A DNA stretch of 64,000 bases from Actinomycetota bacterium (GCA_009702045.1 WLIV01000019.1:1-64000), one strand, 5' to 3'. Shown: positions 34,417 through 41,981, numbered from the stretch's first letter. A program made the numbers and translations. Notes: generated by a model not told the origin, from the letters alone.

Positions 34417-35172
34417 TCAGTGATTGATCAGTCCGCCGTCCACCAGGACGTCGGAACCGGTCATGAACGAAGCCTCGGACGAGGCGAGGAAGGCGGCGAC
34501 GGCGGCGATCTCCTCAGGCTGAGCGACACGCTTGACGAGCGATGCCATCAGCAGGCCGTCCATTGCCCCGGGCTGCGCGAGTTGGTCTGCCGAGCCGGGG
34601 GTCTGCACAACTCCCGGGCTGATACTGAGTGCCCGCACCCCGTGCGGTGCACCTTCGGCGGCCATCACGTGGGTCATTGCCAGAACGGCGGCCTTCGTAG
34701 CTGAGTGGCCGATGCCGCCGGGGCCGCCACCGTGCCCGGCAACGGATGCGGTGTTCAGGATGAGACCCTGGCTTGCACACAGATGTGGCCATGCGGCCTT
34801 GGTGGCAACAAACACCAGCGTCAGCTCGTTGCGGATCGTGAAGTCCCACTGCTCGCGCGTCATCTGGTCGATGAGCGCGAACACGCACGCCGACGCGTTG
34901 TTGTAGAGCACGTCAATCCGTCCGCGACGCGCGACCACGGCATCGACCCACAGTTGGCACGATGCCTCTTCGGCCAAGTCGATCGGCGCCGTAGCGCGCA
35001 TCACTCCTCCAGACGCGGCGACCAGCGCCGCCGTCTCGGCGTTTCCCTCGACATCGAGGTCGCAACCCTCGACGAGGGCACCCTCGGCAGCGAAGCGGAT
35101 TGCTGCCGCACGGCCCATCCCGCTGGCAGTGCCGGTGATCATCGCCACCTTGCCTTCGAGTCGACGTTCCAT
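34417..35172 (-). CDS. SDR-family protein with His at the catalytic Tyr position
   Basis: A 251-residue short-chain dehydrogenase/reductase. MITGTASGMGRAAA is the nucleotide-binding TGxxxGxG motif, CDLDVEG suggests NAD preference, and NNAS and NTASVAG are in place. The active-site motif reads GHSATKAAV, where the family has YSASK or YSATK: the catalytic Tyr is His (codon CAC, 34710-34712 region), while Ser and Lys remain. Activity may be altered or lost. Its ATG overlaps the PKD hydrolase 5 stop by one base (TGATG), so it is translationally coupled to that gene. Confidence 0.88.
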   Translation of the reverse strand: MERRLEGKVAMITGTASGMGRAAAIRFAAEGALVEGCDLDVEGNAETAALVAASGGVMRATAPIDLAEEASCQLWVDAVVARRGRIDVLYNNASACVFALIDQMTREQWDFTIRNELTLVFVATKAAWPHLCASQGLILNTASVAGHGGGPGGIGHSATKAAVLAMTHVMAAEGAPHGVRALSISPGVVQTPGSADQLAQPGAMDGLLMASLVKRVAQPEEIAAVAAFLASSEASFMTGSDVLVDGGLINH

Positions 35173-37265
35173 CAGTGCACCACCACTCTCGCTTGAGCAA
35201 GATTCGGCACACGCCGGGAAGTGGCACCGACATCGCCGGCGCGATGCGACCACACTTTGGCGGTCACGAAGTACGTACCCGGAGTGCCGAACGACTGGGT
35301 GATCGTGCGAGTAACGCTGGCCGCCGTGCCGTCGATACCTTCCTCGTGCCGCGGGAACGTGCCCGATCCGTCGACATCCCAGTCGACCGCGATGATGCCA
35401 CCCGTGCCTGGCGGTACCTCGGCGAACACCTCGACGGTGACGGACTCGTCGACGGCAACCTCTGCTCGCACGCCGCCGTTGGCAGTGACGGTGACCACGG
35501 GCTGGATACCGCCACGCTCGGAGGCAGTTGCCGGCAGGGCGACCTGCCCGTTGGCGTAGGTGTAGGTGGTGGCGATCGGACGCACACCGTGCTCGACCCA
35601 ATCGACGAGGTCGGCGAGGCCCTGCTCGATCACCGGCGAACTGTCGATCAGCCAGGTGGCGGCGCTGCGGTTCGGCAGCGACGGAATCATCACCGGCGGC
35701 ATGTGTTCGGCGTTGTGCGTCCAGCGGATGCAGAAGTGGTCGTCCACCTGGTCGCCCAGTGCAGCCCGTGCAGCCTTCTCATAGATCACACCTTGGGGCG
35801 GCCACAGCGATGCGTCGTGGGTGTGATGAACCCACAGCAACTTGCCCTGCAACTCGCCCGAGTACGACACCCCCATCAACGGCGACATCAGCGGCACCGG
35901 GTGCTGCGGATACACGGGCACACCGTCCACCCGCAGCGAGTCGAACTGCTCGTCCTCCATCAGGTGGTGGCGGGCGAAGTAGCAGAACGCCAGGAACTTG
36001 CGGTTGTCGACATGCACCTGATCGCCCACGGAAACGCCACGGAAGCGCTCGATGTTCGCCTCGGCAGGACCGTCGCAGGAGAACAAATCGCCGGACACCC
36101 CAGAGGCGTACAGCTGACGGCCGGCTGCAGGGCCGGTGAGCACCCGCACCCCGGTGCCGAGCCGGTACCCAGCTCCTACTCCGTCGAGTTCAACGGCGAT
36201 GGGCAGCGACCAGTCGCCCGACATCGTCGCCATGATCAGTGCCAGGTTGCGCAGCGTTTCGTACTCGGCGCCGGAGTAGCCCTCCAGCGCGACGAAGTCC
36301 TGTGCGGTGAGCACCCGCCGCACAGTGGCCGTGACGTCGATGACGTCGGGCATCACCAAGTCGGGTTGGTCGTGGCCCACGTAGCCGGGCTTGGTCCAGA
36401 AGTCGGCGAAGTACGTGGGGTCCTGTTCGACGAGCATGTCGGCGATCGAGGTCCAGAGCCAGATCTGTCCGAACGGCTGGCTGATGATGAACTCGTCGCC
36501 CATTGGGAAGCCCTGGCGATAGAGGCTGGCCAGCTCCTCGCGCTGGTGCGTGTCCAAGCCCTCGTACGGGTCGCCGCTGCCACCGGGCGCCATTGCATCC
36601 GTGACGTCGAGGATCTGCGTGCCGAGCACTCGCTGCACGTTGAACATCGAGGCGAACGACATCACCTGCGAACCCCTGATGCGTGACGTGCTGCCCAACG
36701 GGGCGATGTCGCCACCGCCCATATAGGGCAGCGCTCCGTCGTACACGTCTGGAGCATTCTCCAGACACAGCGGCGAGCGACGGCCGCCGCCACTGCCACC
36801 GAACACATACGAGTGATGCGGCTGGTCGCCGTAGATCTGAGCCGCAATGTGTTTCGAGAACCGTGCACATTCGGCGCTCGCGCGATAGCCGTACATGCGC
36901 GGATCGTCGCCAGCACGTTGATCGATGTCGTCACCGATATGGCCCTGGTTGGACTCCACCATGTACCCGCCGAGACGTGTGATCATCGGGAGACCCACGC
37001 GCTCGAACACCAGCTCCCCGTCGAAGCTGCGCTCGTGGCCGCCGTGCCCGCCTTCGATCGGCTGGAACATGCGACCCTGGTACCCCAGGTCCGGGAAGTA
37101 GAACGTGAATCGAGTGTCGGTGTCGGCGAAGCCGCCGTGCACGAGTCGGTGCGGAAGTGGCGTGTCGCGGTGGATGTCTTCGTCCAGGTAGGGCGCGCCG
37201 AAGTACGAATCGGTGACGCGGTACGACGGCGCCTCCAGCCCGCCGAGCGGTGCATTCGCCGTCAT
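35172..37265 (-). CDS. PKD hydrolase 5 (first gene of the long PKD operon)
   Basis: A 697-residue member of the family with an N-terminal extension of about eight residues (MTANAPLGGLEAPSYRVTD). The elbow SYVFGGSGGGRRSPLCLE, Asp in HHTHDASLWPPQG and His in THNAEHMPPVM are intact. The PKD domain has AVDWDVDGSGTFP and SFGTPGTYFVTAKVWSH. It starts the minus-strand operon PKD5-SDR-PKD4-amidohydrolase2-PKD3-amidohydrolase1, and its promoter carries operators E1 and E2. Like the others it has no signal peptide. Confidence 0.82.
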   Translation of the reverse strand: MTANAPLGGLEAPSYRVTDSYFGAPYLDEDIHRDTPLPHRLVHGGFADTDTRFTFYFPDLGYQGRMFQPIEGGHGGHERSFDGELVFERVGLPMITRLGGYMVESNQGHIGDDIDQRAGDDPRMYGYRASAECARFSKHIAAQIYGDQPHHSYVFGGSGGGRRSPLCLENAPDVYDGALPYMGGGDIAPLGSTSRIRGSQVMSFASMFNVQRVLGTQILDVTDAMAPGGSGDPYEGLDTHQREELASLYRQGFPMGDEFIISQPFGQIWLWTSIADMLVEQDPTYFADFWTKPGYVGHDQPDLVMPDVIDVTATVRRVLTAQDFVALEGYSGAEYETLRNLALIMATMSGDWSLPIAVELDGVGAGYRLGTGVRVLTGPAAGRQLYASGVSGDLFSCDGPAEANIERFRGVSVGDQVHVDNRKFLAFCYFARHHLMEDEQFDSLRVDGVPVYPQHPVPLMSPLMGVSYSGELQGKLLWVHHTHDASLWPPQGVIYEKAARAALGDQVDDHFCIRWTHNAEHMPPVMIPSLPNRSAATWLIDSSPVIEQGLADLVDWVEHGVRPIATTYTYANGQVALPATASERGGIQPVVTVTANGGVRAEVAVDESVTVEVFAEVPPGTGGIIAVDWDVDGSGTFPRHEEGIDGTAASVTRTITQSFGTPGTYFVTAKVWSHRAGDVGATSRRVPNLAQARVVVH

Positions 37266-37343
37266 TCCATGCCCCCCATATCAACCCCCGAGTCATGTGC
37301 CACGCCTGCGAACCCCCCAGCCCGCAACGGCGTGACACACGGG

Positions 37344-37404
37344 ACTGTAGCAACACCTGCGCCGCCGTTCAACGCCGTTCAGACAAAATCTTGAACGGCG
37401 TTGA
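37344..37404 (-). promoter_or_regulatory. Operators E1/E2 and PKD hydrolase 5 promoter
   Basis: TCAACGCCGTTCA (37369-37381) and its exact reverse complement TGAACGGCGTTGA (37392-37404) form an inverted pair 10 bp apart. On the minus strand E1 overlaps a -35 box TTGAAC (37372-37367); 17 bp later is the -10 box TACAGT (37349-37344). The 20-bp distance from 13-mer to -10 equals that at operators A and B. The rest of 37266-37427 shows no gene. Confidence 0.72.
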
Positions 37405-37427
37405 AGCACGTCGACGCGGCGAGGAAA

Positions 37428-38846
37428 TCAGCTGACTGGCGGGCGTTCGTTCCGCGGGAACGCCTGCTGGAAGGCACGGGCGACACGCATCACGAGGTCT
37501 TCCCGGCCGTGCCAGCTGGCGATCTGCAGACCGACCGGCAGACCGTCAACGAACCCACACGGCACCGACACTGCCGGGAACCCCATCCAGTTGAAGATCA
37601 TCGTGTGGCTGCAGTACACCGGGGCGAAACTTCCGCCGGGGAACGACGGACCGCGGGTTGACCAGTTCGCGTCCCAGTCGTCGGTCGTGTCGGCCGTCCG
37701 TTGCGCCGTCACTGACATGACCACATCGACTTCCTGGAACAGCCTGCGGAACTTTTCCCAGTTCCGTCCCCGACTCTCCGCTTGCGCCTGGTAGAGGTCG
37801 GGATCGACCTGCTGCGCAGGCTGAGTCAGCGTGCCAACCATCGCTTCGTACACCGCTGGCTCGACGGTCCAGCGCACGGTTCCATGTTCGGCGCGGTCCT
37901 CCCACACCTCGTCGGTGGTCTCCACGGTGGCACCCAGCGAGCGCAACGAGAACGCTGCGGCGCGGGCAATGTCCACAAGTTGCGGGCTCTTCTCCGTGGC
38001 GTAACGGAATGCGTGGCCCCACTCTTCGCTCCAGGCCATCTTCATCCCGGCAACGCCGTCGTCGATGGTGCTCAGGATGTCGGGCGTCGGCGTCTGCAGA
38101 GTGACGTAGTCCCGACCATCGGGGCCAGCCATCGCCTGCGTGAACAGCGCAGCATCGCGAGCATCGCGGGCCAGCGGGCCGAAACTCGCGGTCAACAACA
38201 TTTTCGGCTTCTCGTAGTCGATGTGCGGGATCAGACCGCGCGATGTGTGCAGGCCAACCACACCCGAGTACGCGGCCGGCAGACGCGTGGATCCTCCGCC
38301 ATCCGAGCCGATGGTCACCGGCAGCAGGCGCGCCACCGCGGCCGCTGCGCCACCGCTGCTCGACCAACCTGGAACACGAGTCGTGTCCCAGGGGCTGAGC
38401 GCCTCCGCCTGCCAGTTGAACGGCAGGAACACCCCGGGACGATCCGGATCCATCCGAGCCCCGCCACCGGCACCCATCATCGTGTTGGTGCCGACGATGA
38501 TCGCCCCAGCAGCACGCAAGCGCTCAACACAGAGGTCATCCCACTTCGACACCGTCGAACCGGTGGCGCCGGTGACACCAAGTCCCTCCACGCGGATGTG
38601 CGACTTCACCGACGTGGGGAGGCCCTGCAGCAATCCCAACTCCTCACCGGCCAACACCTTGGCGTCAGCCGACTTGGCCTGCGCCCGGGCGCCGTTCCAG
38701 TCGACCTCCTCGAAGGCATGGAGGGTGGGGTTGTGTTCCTCGATGCGGCCGAGGAAATGCTCGGTCACCTCCGTGCACGACAGTTCCTTCTTGCCGATCA
38801 ATTCGCGCATCTGCCACGCAGGCATCCAGGTCAGTTCTTCGGACAT
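37428..38846 (-). CDS. Amidase-signature family hydrolase
   Basis: A 472-residue amidase-signature enzyme that hydrolyses amides. The catalytic Lys lies in LPTSVKSHIRVEG; SSGGAAAAVA and GSDGGGSTRLPAAYSGVVGLH carry the Ser-cis-Ser pair (family usual GSDTGGSIR). The protein ends IASWHGREDLVMRVARAFQ, as expected. ATG 38846 begins MSEELTWMPAWQMRELIGKK; AAGGGGAA stands upstream. The longer frame reaching 39497 is not coding. It lies just upstream of the PKD5 promoter in the same direction and may be transcribed separately or read through into the operon. Confidence 0.93.
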   Translation of the reverse strand: MSEELTWMPAWQMRELIGKKELSCTEVTEHFLGRIEEHNPTLHAFEEVDWNGARAQAKSADAKVLAGEELGLLQGLPTSVKSHIRVEGLGVTGATGSTVSKWDDLCVERLRAAGAIIVGTNTMMGAGGGARMDPDRPGVFLPFNWQAEALSPWDTTRVPGWSSSGGAAAAVARLLPVTIGSDGGGSTRLPAAYSGVVGLHTSRGLIPHIDYEKPKMLLTASFGPLARDARDAALFTQAMAGPDGRDYVTLQTPTPDILSTIDDGVAGMKMAWSEEWGHAFRYATEKSPQLVDIARAAAFSLRSLGATVETTDEVWEDRAEHGTVRWTVEPAVYEAMVGTLTQPAQQVDPDLYQAQAESRGRNWEKFRRLFQEVDVVMSVTAQRTADTTDDWDANWSTRGPSFPGGSFAPVYCSHTMIFNWMGFPAVSVPCGFVDGLPVGLQIASWHGREDLVMRVARAFQQAFPRNERPPVS

Positions 38847-38880
38847 TGCAGTGTTCCCCTTGTTCTGTGAGTCGTTGTTG

Positions 38881-38906
38881 GTGATGGTTGGTGGTGATGG
38901 TTGGTG
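38881..38906 (+). repeat. 13-bp tandem repeat upstream of the amidase
   Basis: GTGATGGTTGGTG occurs twice head to tail (38881-38893, 38894-38906) and is followed by a third partial copy. It lies between the amidase start and the collapsed PKD gene. Slippage during replication is the likely origin. Confidence 0.6.
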
Positions 38907-38926
38907 GTGGTGCGAGTCGCGTGGTG

Positions 38927-39100
38927 TCAGCTGACGACGACTCGCACCGAGGCGAGGTTGGGCAGCCGTCTGCTGATGGCAGTCACGTGGCCATCGACGT
39001 GCGAGTGCACCAACGCTGTGGCGAACCAGGTTTCCAGCGTGTCCCATGCGTGCGTAGTGGTACGGCGTACGTTCGGCGACGAACCGTCGAGATCGATCAT
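38927..39100 (-). pseudogene. Collapsed sixth PKD hydrolase (C-terminal remnant)
   Basis: A 57-codon frame, ending in TWFATALVHSHVDGHVTAISRRLPNLASVRVVVS, matches the last ~55 residues of the PKD hydrolases (for example YFVTALVHSHRAGDVAATTRRVPNLAQARVVVT). The beginning, MIDLDGSS, could join the start of a copy (MIDLSSY in PKD hydrolase 2) to a PKD segment (W-D-L-D-G-S). About 630 codons are missing. An operator of the family lies just upstream at 39154-39168, at the place expected for the promoter, but the -10 position reads GTCGTT. This is best explained as an internal deletion of a sixth paralogue. A short protein could still be made. Confidence 0.75.
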
Positions 39101-39153
39101 GTGCAGTGCCCCCAATGCTCGAAGCCATCAACGACACTCCCCCGAGTGCCCTC

Positions 39154-39182
39154 TTCAACGGCGTTGAAGAATGAGTTATAGT
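39154..39182 (+). promoter_or_regulatory. Operator F and probable promoter of the NTF2-like gene
   Basis: TTCAACGGCGTTGAA (39154-39168) is a palindrome broken only at its centre base and contains the family 13-mer TCAACGGCGTTGA. On the plus strand TTCAAC (39154-39159) is 17 bp from TATAGT (39177-39182), a good -10 box, so the operator would cover the -35. The palindrome also faces the collapsed PKD gene on the other strand. The remainder of 39101-39280 holds only the short frame described below. Confidence 0.6.
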
Positions 39183-39245
39183 CGTCCTTGTACCGCGGTG
39201 CAACCCGCACGCGCACATGTGGCACATACAGCGCAGGGGGACTCG

Positions 39246-39284
39246 ATGGACGAAGTCATGATCGTGTTGGTGGACGGCCAGTGA
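39246..39284 (+). CDS. Possible 12-residue leader peptide overlapping the NTF2-like gene
   Basis: ATG 39246, preceded by AGGGGGA, opens MDEVMIVLVDGQ and stops at TGA 39282-39284, which overlaps the GTG start of the next gene (GTGA). The tight overlap and ribosome binding site suggest translational coupling. The peptide has no recognisable homology, and chance cannot be excluded at this length. Confidence 0.3.
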   Translation: MDEVMIVLVDGQ

Positions 39285-39664
39285 GCGCGCTGACGACCGG
39301 TGAGATTGCCGAGCGCTATCTCGGCTCACTGGTGCATGGCGCGGGACCAGCACCCGAGATCTTCGCCCAGCAGGTGCGCCTGTGGTGGAACGTACGCCCC
39401 GACGGCCAAAGCATCGACGGCGACCAATTCGCTGCAGCGCTCGCCGCTGGCCACCCGCCGCAGGACATGCCCGACTACCGGTTGGAGGTGGAGTCATGCC
39501 GCACCATGCCCACCGGGTTCATCGTCGGACTGGCGGTGAAGGGAACCCCCGCTGGTTTCACCGAGCAGGCAGCACACGTGTGCCAGATCGTCACTGTGGA
39601 GGCTGGGCTCATCGTGGGGTGGGAGGAATACCTCGACACCGCTCAGCACGAACCGTTCCACTGA
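39281..39664 (+). CDS. NTF2-like / SnoaL-like domain protein
   Basis: A 127-residue protein with the layout of an NTF2-like fold: an N-terminal helix (ALTTGEIAERYLGSLVHG), the WWNVRPDGQSIDGDQF segment and C-terminal strands ending IVTVEAGLIVGWEEYLDT. Members include SnoaL-type cyclases, isomerases and binding proteins; the catalytic type cannot be told. GTG 39281 is used because the upstream frame has no similarity. It shares operator F with the PKD cluster, and 40 bp separate it from the kinase-like gene downstream. Confidence 0.65.
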   Translation: MSALTTGEIAERYLGSLVHGAGPAPEIFAQQVRLWWNVRPDGQSIDGDQFAAALAAGHPPQDMPDYRLEVESCRTMPTGFIVGLAVKGTPAGFTEQAAHVCQIVTVEAGLIVGWEEYLDTAQHEPFH

Positions 39665-39704
39665 AGCCCCGAACCTACTGAGTCAGGAATGGCAGGATGC
39701 TGAC

Positions 39705-41003
39705 GTGACTGACGAGACCGCCGCCGAGCGACAACAGCACCTCGCACGGTGGGCTGCGGAGCGCCTTGGCGTGGCAACCGTGGAGCTGCGGCCGTTCCTC
39801 GGCGGCGCAGCCAACGCTGGCTACCAGGTGTTCGTCGACGCCGCAGACGCACAACCCACGGCGTTCCTGCGCACTCGCCTGGGCGGCGGCGATACAGGCA
39901 ACCTCGGATACTCGCTTCATCGAGAGGGCGTCATCCTCCAAGTAGCTGCGCGGCTTGGCTTCCCAGTAGCCCCTGTACTCGGAACACTCGAACAGCCCGA
40001 TGCACTGCTGATGCAGTTCGTGCCCGGCAACGCGCGCCCCGACGCAGCGGAAATCGAGATGGTCGCCGCGAAGTACCTGGCGTTGATCGCCAAGGTGCAC
40101 GGCAGCGACGCCAGCCAGTTCCCCGTCACCCAGTACGCAACCATGGGCGAGGCGATGCGAGCCGACTTCGACGCGTGGTGCGCCGACGCTGCTGACAGCG
40201 GGGTTGCCGACAGACCCCTGCTCGCGCTGGCCGAACGGGTGTTGCGCGACCGGATGCCCACCGGCGACGGTCCTCCCTCATTGGTACACGGCGATGTCGG
40301 CGCCGGGAACTTCCTCGCCCTCGACGGCGAGGTCAGCGCAATGCTCGATTGGGAACTGGCCCACCTCGGCGATCCGATGGAAGACCTTGCGTGGTTATGG
40401 ATGCGCGGCGCGCACACCAACTTCGGCGACCCAGAGACGCGGTTCGCCGAGTACGAAGCTGCATCCGGCCACCGCATCGACCGCGACCGCCTCACCTGGC
40501 AGTTGGCGCTGGTGATGTGGAAATCGGTCACGGCCCTACACGCGCGCCTCCGTCATGTCGTACCCGGCGAGTTGGCGATGGTGCAACTCATCGTGTCGCT
40601 CACCTACGACGCGTTGCTCGGCGCACAAGTCATGCGGGTGCTGGGAGGGTCGACGGGCCTACTGCAGTTGTCACCTGTGCGCACCGCCACCACCGAGGCC
40701 AACCTGGCCGACGAACTGCTGGCGCTGGCGCCGTTGCCCGGCGACCAGCGCGCCGTGCTGGAGTACCTGCGCGACTCGGCGGCGCTCAGCCAGTGGCTGC
40801 GCCAGTCGCTGACCGACGACTGCCGAACGATGCTCGGCATCGAACCCGAGCGGCTGAACGAGCACATCGACGTGTGCCCGCCGGCGGAACTGCTCGCTGT
40901 CGCCGGCGTAGTGGCCCGGGATGCGGATCGACGCGCGCACACCTCGCAGAAGGCAGTCCGTCGCATTGAGCGGGCACAGAAGATCGGATTGGGTACGGCA
41001 TGA
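39705..41003 (+). CDS. APH-family phosphotransferase (kinase-like)
   Basis: A 432-residue protein of the aminoglycoside phosphotransferase/choline kinase fold. LVHGDVGAGNFL is the catalytic loop (H-G-D-x4-N), and MLDWELAHLGDPMEDLAWL is the metal-binding segment. The N-lobe has PFLGGAANAGYQVFV. In actinobacterial catabolic clusters such proteins often lie near acyl-CoA dehydrogenases and may phosphorylate hydroxylated intermediates; drug resistance is not implied. The stop overlaps the ATG of the next gene (ATGA). Confidence 0.85.
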   Translation: MTDETAAERQQHLARWAAERLGVATVELRPFLGGAANAGYQVFVDAADAQPTAFLRTRLGGGDTGNLGYSLHREGVILQVAARLGFPVAPVLGTLEQPDALLMQFVPGNARPDAAEIEMVAAKYLALIAKVHGSDASQFPVTQYATMGEAMRADFDAWCADAADSGVADRPLLALAERVLRDRMPTGDGPPSLVHGDVGAGNFLALDGEVSAMLDWELAHLGDPMEDLAWLWMRGAHTNFGDPETRFAEYEAASGHRIDRDRLTWQLALVMWKSVTALHARLRHVVPGELAMVQLIVSLTYDALLGAQVMRVLGGSTGLLQLSPVRTATTEANLADELLALAPLPGDQRAVLEYLRDSAALSQWLRQSLTDDCRTMLGIEPERLNEHIDVCPPAELLAVAGVVARDADRRAHTSQKAVRRIERAQKIGLGTA

Positions 41004-41935
41004 TCGACGACGGAAGTTGGGGCCTCACGACAGAGGACGACACGTTCCACGAACGCACCGACGATCCGTGGTGGACCGAGACCGTGTGGTTCGCGTGGAT
41101 GGTGCCTGAGCGCGGGCTGCTCGGCTACTTCTACCCGGTGTTCCGCCCCAACCTGGGTGTGCAGGCCGGCGGTGTGCTGGTGATGGACCCGCACGGCGAA
41201 CTGCCATGGGAGTTGCCCGTGTTCGACTACCACTGGCACCAACAGATCCCACCCGGTTGCGACCTCCGCAACACGACGCTGAACAACGGGATGCGCATTC
41301 AGTGCCAGGAGCCTGGTCGTGTCTTCCAACTGGAGTTCGAGAACCGCGACCTCACGCTGTCGCTACGCGCCGAGGGCGTCGTCAAACCACTGCTGACCCG
41401 CGGCACTCCCCCGTTCAACAAGGGACACATCGACCAGATCTGCCACGTCACCGGCTCGATGGTCATGGGCGGCGAGACCATCCCGGTCGATTCATTCGCG
41501 ATGCGCGACCGGTCGTGGGGGCCACGCCAAGACGGACGTCAACCGCAGGTCGGCTACTCGTACGCCACACAGGACGCCGACAACGCGTGGCTGACGGTCA
41601 CCATTGGCAAGGGCATGAACTACCAGGTCACCACTGGCTTCAACGTCGTCGGCGGCGTGTGGTCGCGGATGGCATCGGGGCACCGCATCGTGCACCGCGG
41701 CGCGGAGGGCAAACCCGAGGCCTACGAGATTGAAGCCACCGACGAACTCGGTCGCACCGTTCGTGCCGCTGGAGTAATGGTGAGCCGCCAAGTGTTCACC
41801 GCCTACCCCTCGATGTTCTGTTGGGATGCGCTCGTCGAATGGAAGGCGGACGGGTTCCACGGGTGGGGCGAGGACCAGGACTGCTGGCACCCAAGAAAGT
41901 GGCGGCAGGTGCAACAGGACCACGGCTGGCGCTGA
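41000..41935 (+). CDS. AttH/CrtC-like (DUF7064-type) protein
   Basis: A 311-residue protein rich in beta strands. SFAMRDRSWGPRQDGR resembles the D-x-S-W-G-x-R signature of the AttH/carotenoid hydratase (CrtC) lipocalin-like group. WWTETVWFAWMVPERGLLGYFYPVFRPN near the N-terminus fits the same group. These proteins are often found next to APH-like kinases, as here, where the two genes overlap by 4 nt. The reaction is unknown; a binding or hydratase role on a hydrophobic substrate is plausible. Confidence 0.7.
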   Translation: MIDDGSWGLTTEDDTFHERTDDPWWTETVWFAWMVPERGLLGYFYPVFRPNLGVQAGGVLVMDPHGELPWELPVFDYHWHQQIPPGCDLRNTTLNNGMRIQCQEPGRVFQLEFENRDLTLSLRAEGVVKPLLTRGTPPFNKGHIDQICHVTGSMVMGGETIPVDSFAMRDRSWGPRQDGRQPQVGYSYATQDADNAWLTVTIGKGMNYQVTTGFNVVGGVWSRMASGHRIVHRGAEGKPEAYEIEATDELGRTVRAAGVMVSRQVFTAYPSMFCWDALVEWKADGFHGWGEDQDCWHPRKWRQVQQDHGWR

Positions 41936-41941
41936 ACGCGC

Positions 41942-41971
41942 CGAGCGGGGCCCCCGGAGGAGTCCCGCTCG
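41942..41971. terminator. Hairpin between the AttH-like gene and tRNA-Cys
   Basis: CGAGCGGG (41942-41949) pairs with CCCGCTCG (41964-41971). It lies at the 3' ends of both the plus-strand gene and the minus-strand tRNA, so it probably terminates both. Confidence 0.6.
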
Positions 41972-41981
41972 ATCATCCGGG

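Noticed and set aside
18480-39100. Mobile element or genomic island borders
   Set aside because: No transposase, integrase, tRNA-linked attachment site or flanking direct repeats were found around the PKD cluster. The tRNA-Cys at 42 kb shows no duplicated 3' end nearby.
39705-41003. Antibiotic resistance gene
   Set aside because: The APH fold is shared with many metabolic kinases. The context (catabolic genes, AttH-like partner) and lack of resistance-specific features do not support a resistance role.
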